From Alkalicoccus halolimnae (GTDB lineage: Bacteria; Bacillota; Bacilli; Bacillales; Salisediminibacteriaceae): 64,000 bases of DNA. The DNA is taken from NCBI RefSeq assembly GCF_008014775.2, contig NZ_CP144914.1, positions 2,666,001 to 2,730,000 on the forward strand, given 5' to 3'. Positions 29,482 to 36,717 of the stretch are shown in pieces (positions within the stretch are counted from its first letter, which is position 1; every line of letters begins with the position of its first letter). Below the pieces are notes generated by a model. It was not told the DNA's origin. It made no database searches and saw nothing but the letters and a program-made list of their open reading frames with translations. The position numbers and the translations under genes were made by a program.

Positions 29482-29925
29482 TTAAGCCGTTTCGAGTACA
29501 GCCCGCATGTCCTCGTTCCAGGGTGCAGAACCCCCTTTTTCCTTATCAATCTGCACGATTCTGCCCCGGCCGGTCATGCACAGTTTCCCGTCGGCATTTT
29601 TTATCATGTAATGAACATCAACTGACGTTCGGCCAACGTAAGCTGCTTTCACACCGACTTCCAGTTCTTCACCAAACTTAACCTGACGTACATAATCACA
29701 CTGAAGGTCGCCGGTGACGATCATGTGAGGACCCTGTACCCACTCTTTCATCAGTCCCAGATGTTCAAAATAATGGATACGTGCCTGTTCAAAATAAACG
29801 AAAGCTACCGTGTTATTTACGTGGCCAAAGGCATCTGTTTCTGAAAAACGCACTTTCAAGGAATCGAAAAACGTAAATTCTTTCTCCCATGTTTCCGGAT
29901 TTTCTATGTAGGCAGGCAGTGCCAT
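29482..29925 (-). CDS. ysmA: Acyl-CoA thioesterase, hotdog fold (YsmA-like)
   Basis: Hotdog-fold thioesterase of the 4-hydroxybenzoyl-CoA thioesterase/YbgC family, 147 residues; hydrolyses acyl-CoA thioesters, exact chain length unknown. The motif RFSETDAFGHVNNTVAFVYFEQAR (about 26-49, shown in two parts: RFSETDAFGHVNN and TVAFVYFEQAR) contains the catalytic aspartate D31. Start ATG 29923-29925 behind AAGGAGG. It sits between sdhB and glcT. A FadR-like palindrome lies just upstream, tying it to fatty-acid degradation. Confidence 0.9.
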   Translation of the reverse strand: MALPAYIENPETWEKEFTFFDSLKVRFSETDAFGHVNNTVAFVYFEQARIHYFEHLGLMKEWVQGPHMIVTGDLQCDYVRQVKFGEELEVGVKAAYVGRTSVDVHYMIKNADGKLCMTGRGRIVQIDKEKGGSAPWNEDMRAVLETA

Positions 29926-29948
29926 CAAAATTCCTCCTTCTGATTTTA

Positions 29949-29966
29949 TGAATGATTAATCATTCA
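29949..29966. promoter_or_regulatory. FadR-type operator before the thioesterase gene
   Basis: TGAATGATTAATCATTCA is a perfect 18-bp palindrome, 24 bases before the ysmA ATG. It fits the FadR box of bacilli (TGAATGA, four variable bases, TCATTCA). The same half-sites occur before fadR (47668) and before the upstream acyl-CoA ligase (51451) in this window. Confidence 0.75.
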
Positions 29967-29984
29967 TATTTTTTAAATAAAGCA

Positions 29985-30009
29985 CAGCTGCTCTCTCGGA
30001 GAGCAGCTG
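29985..30009 (-). terminator. Terminator of the sdhCAB operon
   Basis: Perfect 11-bp stem CAGCTGCTCTC / GAGAGCAGCTG, 12 bases past the sdhB stop; the following minus-strand tract is TGCTTTATTT. Confidence 0.75.
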
Positions 30010-30020
30010 CCGCTCACTAA

Positions 30021-30794
30021 TTATACTGTGTCAGAACCAAAGAAGTTCTTGAACGACTGCAGCGTCGTCGCACGGTTCAGTGCCGCAATCGATGTAGTTA
30101 ACGGAATTTCTTTCGGGCATGCTTCTACGCAGTTCTGTGAGTTTCCGCAGTTGGCAATACCACCGTCTCCATCCATGATCGTTTCCAGACGCTCAGCTTT
30201 GTGCATGGCACCTGTTGGATGGGCATTAAACAGGCGGACCTGGGAAAGCGCAGCCGGGCCGATAAATTCGGACTTATCGTTTACGTTAGGACATGCCTGC
30301 AGGCAGACGCCGCAGGACATACACTTCGAAAGCTCGTACGCCCACTGGCGCTTCGCTTCCGGCATTCTTGGTCCAGGACCGAGGTCATAAGTGCCGTCAA
30401 TTGGAACCCATGCTTTAACCCGCTTCAGGGAGTCGAACATACGGCTGCGGTCCACGGTCAGGTCACGCATAACCGGGAACGTACTCATCGGTTCCAGACG
30501 GATAGGCTGCTCCAGTTTATCAATCAGCGCTGTACAGGACTGGCGCGGTTTTCCATTAATAACCATAGAACAGGCGCCACATACTTCCTCCAGACAGCTC
30601 GCATCCCATGCTACAGGAGTCGTGTCCTGCCCCTCCGCATTAACCGGGTTGCGGCGGATCTCCATCAGTGCGGAAATTACGTTCATATTGGAACGATAAG
30701 GAATCGAAAATTTTTCTTCAAACGGTTTGCTGTCAGGGTCTTCTTGACGGACGATTAAAAGTTCAATCATCTTTTCTGCTGTTTCTGTCGTCAT
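30021..30794 (-). CDS. sdhB: Succinate dehydrogenase iron-sulfur subunit
   Basis: Electron-transfer subunit of complex II on the cytoplasmic face. The 2Fe-2S ligands are in SCLEEVCGACSMVINGKP plus a downstream C; the [4Fe-4S] and [3Fe-4S] ligands are in CMSCGVCLQACPNV and CGNSQNCVEACPKEIP. Its start overlaps the sdhA stop as ATGA. 257 residues, normal. Confidence 0.98.
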   Translation of the reverse strand: MTTETAEKMIELLIVRQEDPDSKPFEEKFSIPYRSNMNVISALMEIRRNPVNAEGQDTTPVAWDASCLEEVCGACSMVINGKPRQSCTALIDKLEQPIRLEPMSTFPVMRDLTVDRSRMFDSLKRVKAWVPIDGTYDLGPGPRMPEAKRQWAYELSKCMSCGVCLQACPNVNDKSEFIGPAALSQVRLFNAHPTGAMHKAERLETIMDGDGGIANCGNSQNCVEACPKEIPLTTSIAALNRATTLQSFKNFFGSDTV

Positions 30795-32563
30795 GCTTTT
30801 TCACCGGCCTTTTTCTTTGAAGTATAGTCGCGCTTACGTGGAGTGATGAGCGACACGTCAACTTCTTCATACTCGAATTCCGGATTTTTCGTTATCGAAT
30901 TGTACTGGGCTTTTGTTGTCTTGAGCCAGTCTTCATCATTCCGATCAGGGAATTCCGGCTTATAGTGAGCTCCGCGGCTTTCGTTTCGGTTATAAGCTCC
31001 GAGCGTAATAACGCGGGCAAGATTGAGCATGGATTTCAGCTGACGTACAAACATGGCACTCTGGTTCGTCCACTTCGCCGTGTCTGCAAGATTAATGTTC
31101 TCATAGCGCTCAAGAAGCTCCTGAATTTTTTCATCGGTTTCTTTCAGACGTTTATTATCGCGGACAACGGTAACGTTTTCTGTCATCCAGCGTCCGAGTT
31201 CCTGATGAATTTCAAACGCATTTTCCTTCCCTTTCATATTGAGCACTTTATCAAAAAGCGCTTTATCTTCATGAAGCTGACGCTCATACACCTGATCCGG
31301 AAGATCTTCAGCTGAGTGCTCCAGGTCATTGATATAATTAACCGCATTTGGTCCGGCAATCATTCCTCCATAAATCGAAGAAAGAAGGGAATTCGCACCT
31401 AAACGGTTGGCTCCGTGAATCGAATAATCGACCTCTCCGGCCGCAAACAATCCCGGTATGTTAGTCATCTGGTCATAGTCGACCCAGAGACCGCCCATGG
31501 AGTAGTGAACTGCAGGGAAAATTTTCATAGGAACTTTACGAGGATCGTCCCCCATGAATTTTTCGTAGATCTCCATGATTCCGCCGAGTTTAATATCCAG
31601 TTCTTTCGGATCTTTATGGGACAGATCAAGGTAAACCATATTCTCTCCGTTGATTCCGCGTTTCAGATCAACGCAGACATGGAAGATTTCCCGTGTCGCA
31701 ATATCACGTGGAACCAGGTTTCCGTATGCAGGATATTTTTCTTCAAGGAAATACCACGGCTTGCCGTTTTCGTCGTATGTCCACACACGGCCGCCTTCCC
31801 CTCGTGCAGACTCACTCATCAGACGCAGTTTATCGTCCCCTGGAATGGCAGTTGGATGAATTTGAATAAATTCCCCGTTGGCGTAGTAAACACCCTGCTC
31901 ATATACAGCAGCGGCTGCATAACCTGTATTAATCATCGAGTTTGTTGATTTACCAAAGACGATCCCAGGTCCGCCGGTCGCCATAATTACGGCATCGGAA
32001 CGGAAAGCTTCAATTTCAGATGAATTAAGGTTCTGCGCTGTAATACCGCGGCACGCTCCGTCATCATCCAGTACGGCGTGCAGGAACTCCCAGCCTTCAT
32101 ACTTTGATACGAGACCGTTTGCTTCGTGACGGCGCACCTGCTCATCCAGTGCATAGAGGAGCTGCTGCCCGGTCGTTGCTCCGGCATAAGCCGTACGGTG
32201 GTGCTGCGTTCCACCGAAACGGCGGAGGGATAAAAGGCCTTCCGGTGTACGGTTAAACATGACACCCATACGGTCAAGAAGGTGGATAATACTCGGAGCT
32301 GCATCTGTCATCGCTTTAACCGGAGGCTGGTTGGCAAGGAAATCTCCACCGTAAACGGAGTCATCAAAATGCTCCCACGTGGAATCCCCTTCCCCCATTG
32401 TATTTAACGCTCCGTTAATACCGCCCTGTGCACAGACAGAATGGGATCGTTTTACCGGAACGATTGAAAATAATTTTACGTGCTTTCCTTTTTCTGCTGC
32501 TTTAATTGTTGCCATCAGTCCGGCTAGTCCGCCGCCGACGACAATTACATCACCTTTACTCAT
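30791..32563 (-). CDS. sdhA: Succinate dehydrogenase flavoprotein subunit
   Basis: Oxidises succinate to fumarate with covalently bound FAD. Dinucleotide fold VVGGGLAGLMATIKAAEKG (8-26); flavinylation region RSHSVCAQGGINGAL; active-site SARGEGGRVWTY; substrate motif HYSMGGLWVD. 590 residues. AAGGAG precedes the ATG; it lies 22 bases behind sdhC. Confidence 0.98.
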   Translation of the reverse strand: MSKGDVIVVGGGLAGLMATIKAAEKGKHVKLFSIVPVKRSHSVCAQGGINGALNTMGEGDSTWEHFDDSVYGGDFLANQPPVKAMTDAAPSIIHLLDRMGVMFNRTPEGLLSLRRFGGTQHHRTAYAGATTGQQLLYALDEQVRRHEANGLVSKYEGWEFLHAVLDDDGACRGITAQNLNSSEIEAFRSDAVIMATGGPGIVFGKSTNSMINTGYAAAAVYEQGVYYANGEFIQIHPTAIPGDDKLRLMSESARGEGGRVWTYDENGKPWYFLEEKYPAYGNLVPRDIATREIFHVCVDLKRGINGENMVYLDLSHKDPKELDIKLGGIMEIYEKFMGDDPRKVPMKIFPAVHYSMGGLWVDYDQMTNIPGLFAAGEVDYSIHGANRLGANSLLSSIYGGMIAGPNAVNYINDLEHSAEDLPDQVYERQLHEDKALFDKVLNMKGKENAFEIHQELGRWMTENVTVVRDNKRLKETDEKIQELLERYENINLADTAKWTNQSAMFVRQLKSMLNLARVITLGAYNRNESRGAHYKPEFPDRNDEDWLKTTKAQYNSITKNPEFEYEEVDVSLITPRKRDYTSKKKAGEKA

Positions 32564-32585
32564 GAATCGACACTCCTTCTTTTAT

Positions 32586-33200
32586 CTAAATACCGACGAA
32601 AACAAGTACGGTACGGATACCGACAAATGTTAGTGCCAGGAAAATACCTGCCGTTACGTATGTAGCAATTTTCTGCGATTTAGGTGTGATTGTAATTCCC
32701 CATGTAACGGAAAAGGACCAAAGCCCATTGGCAAAATGGAACGTCGTAGCTGTGATACCGATAATATAAAAGATAAGTAAAGCAGGATTTGCTAAAATAT
32801 CTTCCATCATCTGAAAGTTGACTTCTGCGCCAAATGCCGAAGCAATACGTGTTTCCCACGTGTGCCAGGCTACAAAGATAAGTACAATAACCCCGGAAAT
32901 GCGCTGCATACGGAACATCCAGTTGCGGAAATAACCGTAATTGGACGTATTGTTACGAGCCTGAAATGCAATATACAACCCGTAAACAGCGTGGAGAATG
33001 ATAGGAATAAAAATGAAAAATGCTTCCATGGCGTAGCGGAACGGAAGTCCCTCCATGAAACTGACAGCCTGATTATAAACATCAGGACCTCTTGTAGCAA
33101 ACCAGTTAACCGAGAGGTGGACAATCAGAAAGGCACCGATCGGTATAACTCCAAGTAAAGAATGAAGCCTGCGGAACAAAAACTCGCGATTTGTTGACAT
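32586..33200 (-). CDS. sdhC: Succinate dehydrogenase cytochrome b558 subunit
   Basis: Di-haem, five-helix membrane anchor that passes electrons to menaquinone. 204 residues from ATG 33198-33200 (MSTNREFLFRRLHSLLGVIP), with GGGGGA upstream; the frame is open 47 codons further but that stretch is not family-like. Histidines in RRLHSLLG, IVHLSVNW, ILHAVYGLY, VAWHTWE and TTFHFANG supply haem ligands. First gene of sdhCAB. Confidence 0.96.
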   Translation of the reverse strand: MSTNREFLFRRLHSLLGVIPIGAFLIVHLSVNWFATRGPDVYNQAVSFMEGLPFRYAMEAFFIFIPIILHAVYGLYIAFQARNNTSNYGYFRNWMFRMQRISGVIVLIFVAWHTWETRIASAFGAEVNFQMMEDILANPALLIFYIIGITATTFHFANGLWSFSVTWGITITPKSQKIATYVTAGIFLALTFVGIRTVLVFVGI

Positions 33201-33357
33201 CTGTCTTCCCCCTAAAACGATGATTTCGAACGATGAAGTCGCATAAACGTGAATCCCTTCCCTGTATAACGTCCTGCAGAATGCAGATTCCAGAAGGCTT
33301 TTGACAGTTTTAATTTTACTCCCCCAGACTTCGGCAGTCAAGAAAGCGGATTCACAG

Positions 33358-33386
33358 ATTATTTTGTTAAGATATTATTCTGTCAG
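33358..33386 (-). promoter_or_regulatory. Probable sdhCAB promoter
   Basis: -35 CTGACA (33381-33386), 17-base spacer, -10 AATAAT (33358-33363) on the minus strand, leaving a leader of about 150 bases. The rest of the 33201-33554 gap holds only this and the ktrB terminator. Confidence 0.45.
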
Positions 33387-33492
33387 ACTAAATCGAACGG
33401 TTTTCCGTAATAAATTGTATCATATTTTCATACGGATTTTAGACTTTTCCGGAAATATGTGGGGCTGAATTCGCCCGCTGTTTAATTATTAC

Positions 33493-33522
33493 AAAAAGCG
33501 GCAGTTTCTGCACTGCCGCTTT
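33493..33522 (-). terminator. Terminator of the KtrB-like gene
   Basis: AAAGCGGCAGT / ACTGCCGCTTT-type stem with TTTTTG following on the minus strand. Confidence 0.85.
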
Positions 33523-33554
33523 TCGTCCGCATATCTTTCTGTTTTTTATTTCTA

Positions 33555-34904
33555 TTAACCGATAATAATCCGTTCTGTAGGATATTTAAAGTGCGTTTTC
33601 TTTTCCTGTGCCCGGATCGAGAATAAGAAGGCAACGAGTCCTACACGCCCGATAAGCATCAGAATCATCAGAATGAGCTGACTTGGAAGCGACAGATCAG
33701 GAGTAATCCCCATGGACAGACCCGTAGTTCCGAAAGCCGAACTCGTTTCAAAGATAATCGCCATCAGAGCAAATTCGCCGCTGCTCTCAAATGCAGAAAT
33801 CATAATGACAGATATGAAAAGACCGACAGCAAAAACAGAGAGAACGATAAACGCTTTCTGTTTGTCCTCCGGATGAATTTCTCTTCCGAATACTTTAACG
33901 TCACTACGTCCCATCGCAAAACTGCGGATAGTCAAAAACATTACGGCAAGTGTTGTCGTACGGATACCGCCCCCGACACTCGAAGGACTGGCACCGATAA
34001 TCATCAGGCCTGAGATTAGCAGGAGACTCGCGAGTGTCAAATCGTTCATATCCATCGTAGACAGTCCGCCGCTTCTGGCAGTAGCGGAGTTAAACATCGA
34101 GAAAAACAGCTGCTGGTGCCAGCTCATTCCTTCATAAAATTCTGTAAGTTCGATCAGCCAGAGTCCTGCCGCTCCTATCGCAAAGACGATAAAGTAGGTG
34201 GATGTGGCAATCTTAGTAAATAAGCTGAAACGGAAATTCGGATTTTTAGAGGAGAAGTACTCCCGTATTTCCATCAGTACCGGGAAGCCGATTGCACCTG
34301 AAAAGATAAGCAGAATATGTACCAGCTGCACAAAATAATCATCCACAAACGGCACGAGCGACTGGCCGGTTATATCGAACCCGGCATTAGTAAAGGCAGC
34401 CAGAGAACTGAACGCCCCCTGATAATAGGCTTCAAATGCTGTATCGAAAAAATTCAGGTAATACGTACCGAGAACAATCGCTCCGATAAGCTCAATCCCG
34501 ATAGCGACACCGAGAATTCCCCTCATCAGTTTAACGAGACCGGAAAAGGAAATCTGATTCTGGTCGACCATGATAAGCATGCGCTGGGACAGGGCAATCT
34601 TTTTCCCCATAATCATCCATACGAAAGTGCCCAGCGTCATTACTCCGATTCCTCCGAGCTGAATCCCAAGGGCTAAGAAAAGGATACCGAGCCAGTTAAA
34701 CGTCTCGGAAACGTTCAGTACCGTAAGCCCGGTTACACTCACTGCACTCACTGCTGTAAATAAAGCATCCGAATAAGAAACTGTGACTCCATCCTGAGTA
34801 ACGAATGGAAGAAAAAGCAGAAAACTAAACAATATCATCGCAAGTATATAGGAGACCACAATCGTTCTGAACGGGCTTAAAAATTTAGATAAACCGAGGC
34901 GCAT
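33555..34904 (-). CDS. KtrB/TrkH-family potassium transporter membrane subunit
   Basis: Cation channel-like subunit that takes up K+ with a cytoplasmic RCK partner (KtrA/KtrC type). Four selectivity-filter repeats are visible: SVTGLTVLNV, TNAGFDITGQ, TARSGGLSTMDM and SSAFGTTGLS. About eight to ten hydrophobic helices in 449 residues. Start ATG 34902-34904 (MRLGLSKFLSPF) is chosen, though its ribosome site (TTTGGTG) is weak and a GTG four codons upstream is possible. No RCK subunit is encoded nearby. The gene is not in this place in B. subtilis; K+ uptake is a standard osmotic response in salt-adapted cells. Confidence 0.92.
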   Translation of the reverse strand: MRLGLSKFLSPFRTIVVSYILAMILFSFLLFLPFVTQDGVTVSYSDALFTAVSAVSVTGLTVLNVSETFNWLGILFLALGIQLGGIGVMTLGTFVWMIMGKKIALSQRMLIMVDQNQISFSGLVKLMRGILGVAIGIELIGAIVLGTYYLNFFDTAFEAYYQGAFSSLAAFTNAGFDITGQSLVPFVDDYFVQLVHILLIFSGAIGFPVLMEIREYFSSKNPNFRFSLFTKIATSTYFIVFAIGAAGLWLIELTEFYEGMSWHQQLFFSMFNSATARSGGLSTMDMNDLTLASLLLISGLMIIGASPSSVGGGIRTTTLAVMFLTIRSFAMGRSDVKVFGREIHPEDKQKAFIVLSVFAVGLFISVIMISAFESSGEFALMAIIFETSSAFGTTGLSMGITPDLSLPSQLILMILMLIGRVGLVAFLFSIRAQEKKTHFKYPTERIIIG

Positions 34905-35166
34905 AATCAACACCAAACTTTCTAGTAATTTCGCGCTTTAGTATATCACGTTCCTACCTCCCCTTCCATACACTTAGGAGAAAAGAAATGAAATATCCAT
35001 TTATTTAAATGTTATGATAAAATCAACAGACAGTCAGACTAAAGACAAAATCCGGCTGAGGCCTGCTTCCGCCTTCCAACGGAGAAAAGAGTAAAACTTA
35101 AACCATGCAGGAAAGTGGGATTTGTCTGAAAACTGAACCAACGATACTTACAAAGGATGAAAGCAG

Positions 35167-35583
35167 ATGCAAAATGAACCAGTCAATCAAAAAGTCCGTT
35201 CCGGCTACGACCTGATGAGGCACGAACTTCTCCCTCTGCTTCTCGGAGAGGAAGAACCCGCAATATTATACTGGGCCGGCAAGGCTCTCGTCAGGCACCG
35301 CTGCCATATGGCAGCGTCCGACCTTACAGATTTTTTTGCACAGGCCCAGTGGGGCACGCTCCATCTGGTAAAGGAGAAAAAATACGAACGTATATACGAA
35401 GTGGAAACGACTGCAAAAGACAGCTCCAGACCTTTCACTCTTGAAACTGGAGTTATCGCACAGACTGCTGAAATGGAAAAAGGCCTTCTTGCAGAAGCAA
35501 CGTATGAAATAAAGAACAAAGAGCCACTGACCGTTCGTATTACTGTCCGGTGGGATAAAAAGGATTCTGTCACGGAAGAGTAG
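35167..35583 (+). CDS. yslB: YslB-like protein (DUF2507)
   Basis: 138-residue soluble protein of the DUF2507 family (YslB). Recognisable part: GYDLMRHELLPLLLGEEEPAILYWAGKALV, given here in pieces (RHELLPLLLG, ILYWAGKALVR), then a beta-rich half. Related folds bind small ligands; function unknown. AAAGGA precedes the ATG. In B. subtilis yslB lies between sdhC and lysC on the same strand; here it is turned round and separated from sdhC by the K+ transporter. Confidence 0.85.
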   Translation: MQNEPVNQKVRSGYDLMRHELLPLLLGEEEPAILYWAGKALVRHRCHMAASDLTDFFAQAQWGTLHLVKEKKYERIYEVETTAKDSSRPFTLETGVIAQTAEMEKGLLAEATYEIKNKEPLTVRITVRWDKKDSVTEE

Positions 35584-35594
35584 ATCTTTGAAAA

Positions 35595-35727
35595 GGAGCT
35601 GTCCCAAAACGATAGGAGCACGGGCAGAAGCCTGTTCGACAAATTCCCGTAACAGGCTTTTTAACACCCTATCCGGCTCCACACGTGCTTTCCAGGCTGT
35701 CTCGATATATCTTTTGAGACAGCCTCT
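35595..35727. repeat. Short inverted-repeat (MITE-like) element after yslB
   Basis: Left GGAGCTGTCCCAAAACGATA (35595-35614) and right end, read inverted, GAGGCTGTCTCAAAAGATAT (35704-35727) are imperfect inverted repeats of the kind that ends IS1182-like elements. Inside is a hairpin AGCCTGTT / AACAGGCTTTTT (35630-35664) that would terminate yslB. No coding capacity. Confidence 0.5.
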
Positions 35728-35769
35728 TTTATTTTGCACCAATCTAGTTTATAGGGTAAACTATAAATG

Positions 35770-36062
35770 AAGAAGCCTTGCACCATGCGGCATGAAAATG
35801 GCCTTCTGCAGGAAGGGAACTTCCCCTCTATAGAGGAGGTATGAACAATGTTCAAGAAGGGGTTTTCTTTATTAGCAGGCAGATGCTGCTCTGTCTTTTT
35901 ACCGTGGCCTGGAGTGGAGATGGGGCGGCACCAGGGCCATGAAGGACGAGCTCCACCCCGCACGACCGCTGGGAGGACGGGATTAGCTGAAGCCGGTCCT
36001 GCGCCCCCATGGAAACGAAAGCGCCTGTTTATCACTTATCTGCTTTATTTTCAAGGCAGCCT
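35770..36062 (+). repeat. Long R1 repeat with 5' extension (copy d)
   Basis: Modules in order: CCTTGCACCATG, GCATGAAAATGG, CAGGAAGGGAA, GGTATGAACAATG, TTCAAGAAGGGG, then a shortened R1 core (GGGATTAGCTGA, then CCCCCATGGAAACGAAAGCG) and the tail TTTCAAGGCAGCC. It lacks the GGAAAGCGTC piece of the other copies. Confidence 0.7.
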
Positions 36063-36071
36063 TAATAAAAG

Positions 36072-36195
36072 TAAAAACGAAGCGGAAACACAGCCCGTGG
36101 AAGAAAGACGTCAAAATCCCGGCAGACCGCCTGTAAATCTCCTCCATGGCAGAACTGAAACGAAGTCTCCTGCACAAATCATCAGCGAACTTTAA
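36072..36195 (+). repeat. Intergenic repeat, R2 type
   Basis: AAAACGAAGCGGAAAC at left, CTCCTCCATGGCAGAACTGA near the right end, ending CATCAGCGAAC like the copy at 4.7-4.83 kb (CACAGCGAAC). Middle diverged. It directly precedes the MarR gene. Confidence 0.6.
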
Positions 36196-36273
36196 CACCG
36201 CTCAAGATAAAGGAGCAGTCTTTGCCATGATTATCATTGATTTCCCAATTTAAAACGAAAGGAAGCGGCAAAA

Positions 36274-36717
36274 ATGGAAGAAAAAAGACTACTGGAACTG
36301 ATTGAACAGTATGCCAACGTATATTTGTTTGCAACAAAGAAGCTGGAAAGAGTCATGGTCGAAAAAGCCATGCCGATATCACTGGAGCAGTTTGGAATAC
36401 TGCGCGTCCTCGACGGCAAAGGGGCCATGACGGCAAAGGAAATAGCGAAAGAAACAGACGTCCACAAAAGTGCCGTAACGACTAAGATAGCAAGACTGGA
36501 AGACCGGGGCTTTGTTGAAAGAAAAGAAGACAGTATGGATCGACGAAGCATGAAAATCACGTTGACACAGGAAGGTCAGCTTGTACTGGATGAAAGTAAA
36601 CAGGCAATGACTGCTTTTATCCGCCCATTTTTTGAAGAGCTCAATGAAAAGGAACTCGAAGGTTTTTTAAAGGTTTACGAAAAGCTGAATGAGATGCTGC
36701 TGAAGGAGGATTATTGA
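36274..36717 (+). CDS. MarR-family regulator of the adjacent MMPL exporter
   Basis: 147-residue winged-helix regulator. HTH at about 50-75 (MTAKEIAKETDVHKSAVTTK) and wing DSMDRRSMKITLTQEG. Its TGA overlaps the next ATG (TGATG), so it is cotranscribed and coupled with the MMPL transporter; the pair resembles B. subtilis ydgG-ydgH, where the regulator represses its exporter. AAAGGA lies 10 bases before the ATG. The pair is absent from this place in B. subtilis and is flanked on the left by repeats. Confidence 0.88.
   Translation: MEEKRLLELIEQYANVYLFATKKLERVMVEKAMPISLEQFGILRVLDGKGAMTAKEIAKETDVHKSAVTTKIARLEDRGFVERKEDSMDRRSMKITLTQEGQLVLDESKQAMTAFIRPFFEELNEKELEGFLKVYEKLNEMLLKEDY

Noticed and set aside
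33201..33341. 47-codon N-terminal extension of sdhC
   Set aside because: Overlaps the probable promoter and leader; the family N-terminus and ribosome site are at the internal ATG.
35661..36035. 124-residue minus-strand frame in the repeat block before the MarR gene
   Set aside because: It lies entirely in repeat sequence; similar frames appear in other repeat copies only because of their GC-rich palindromes.
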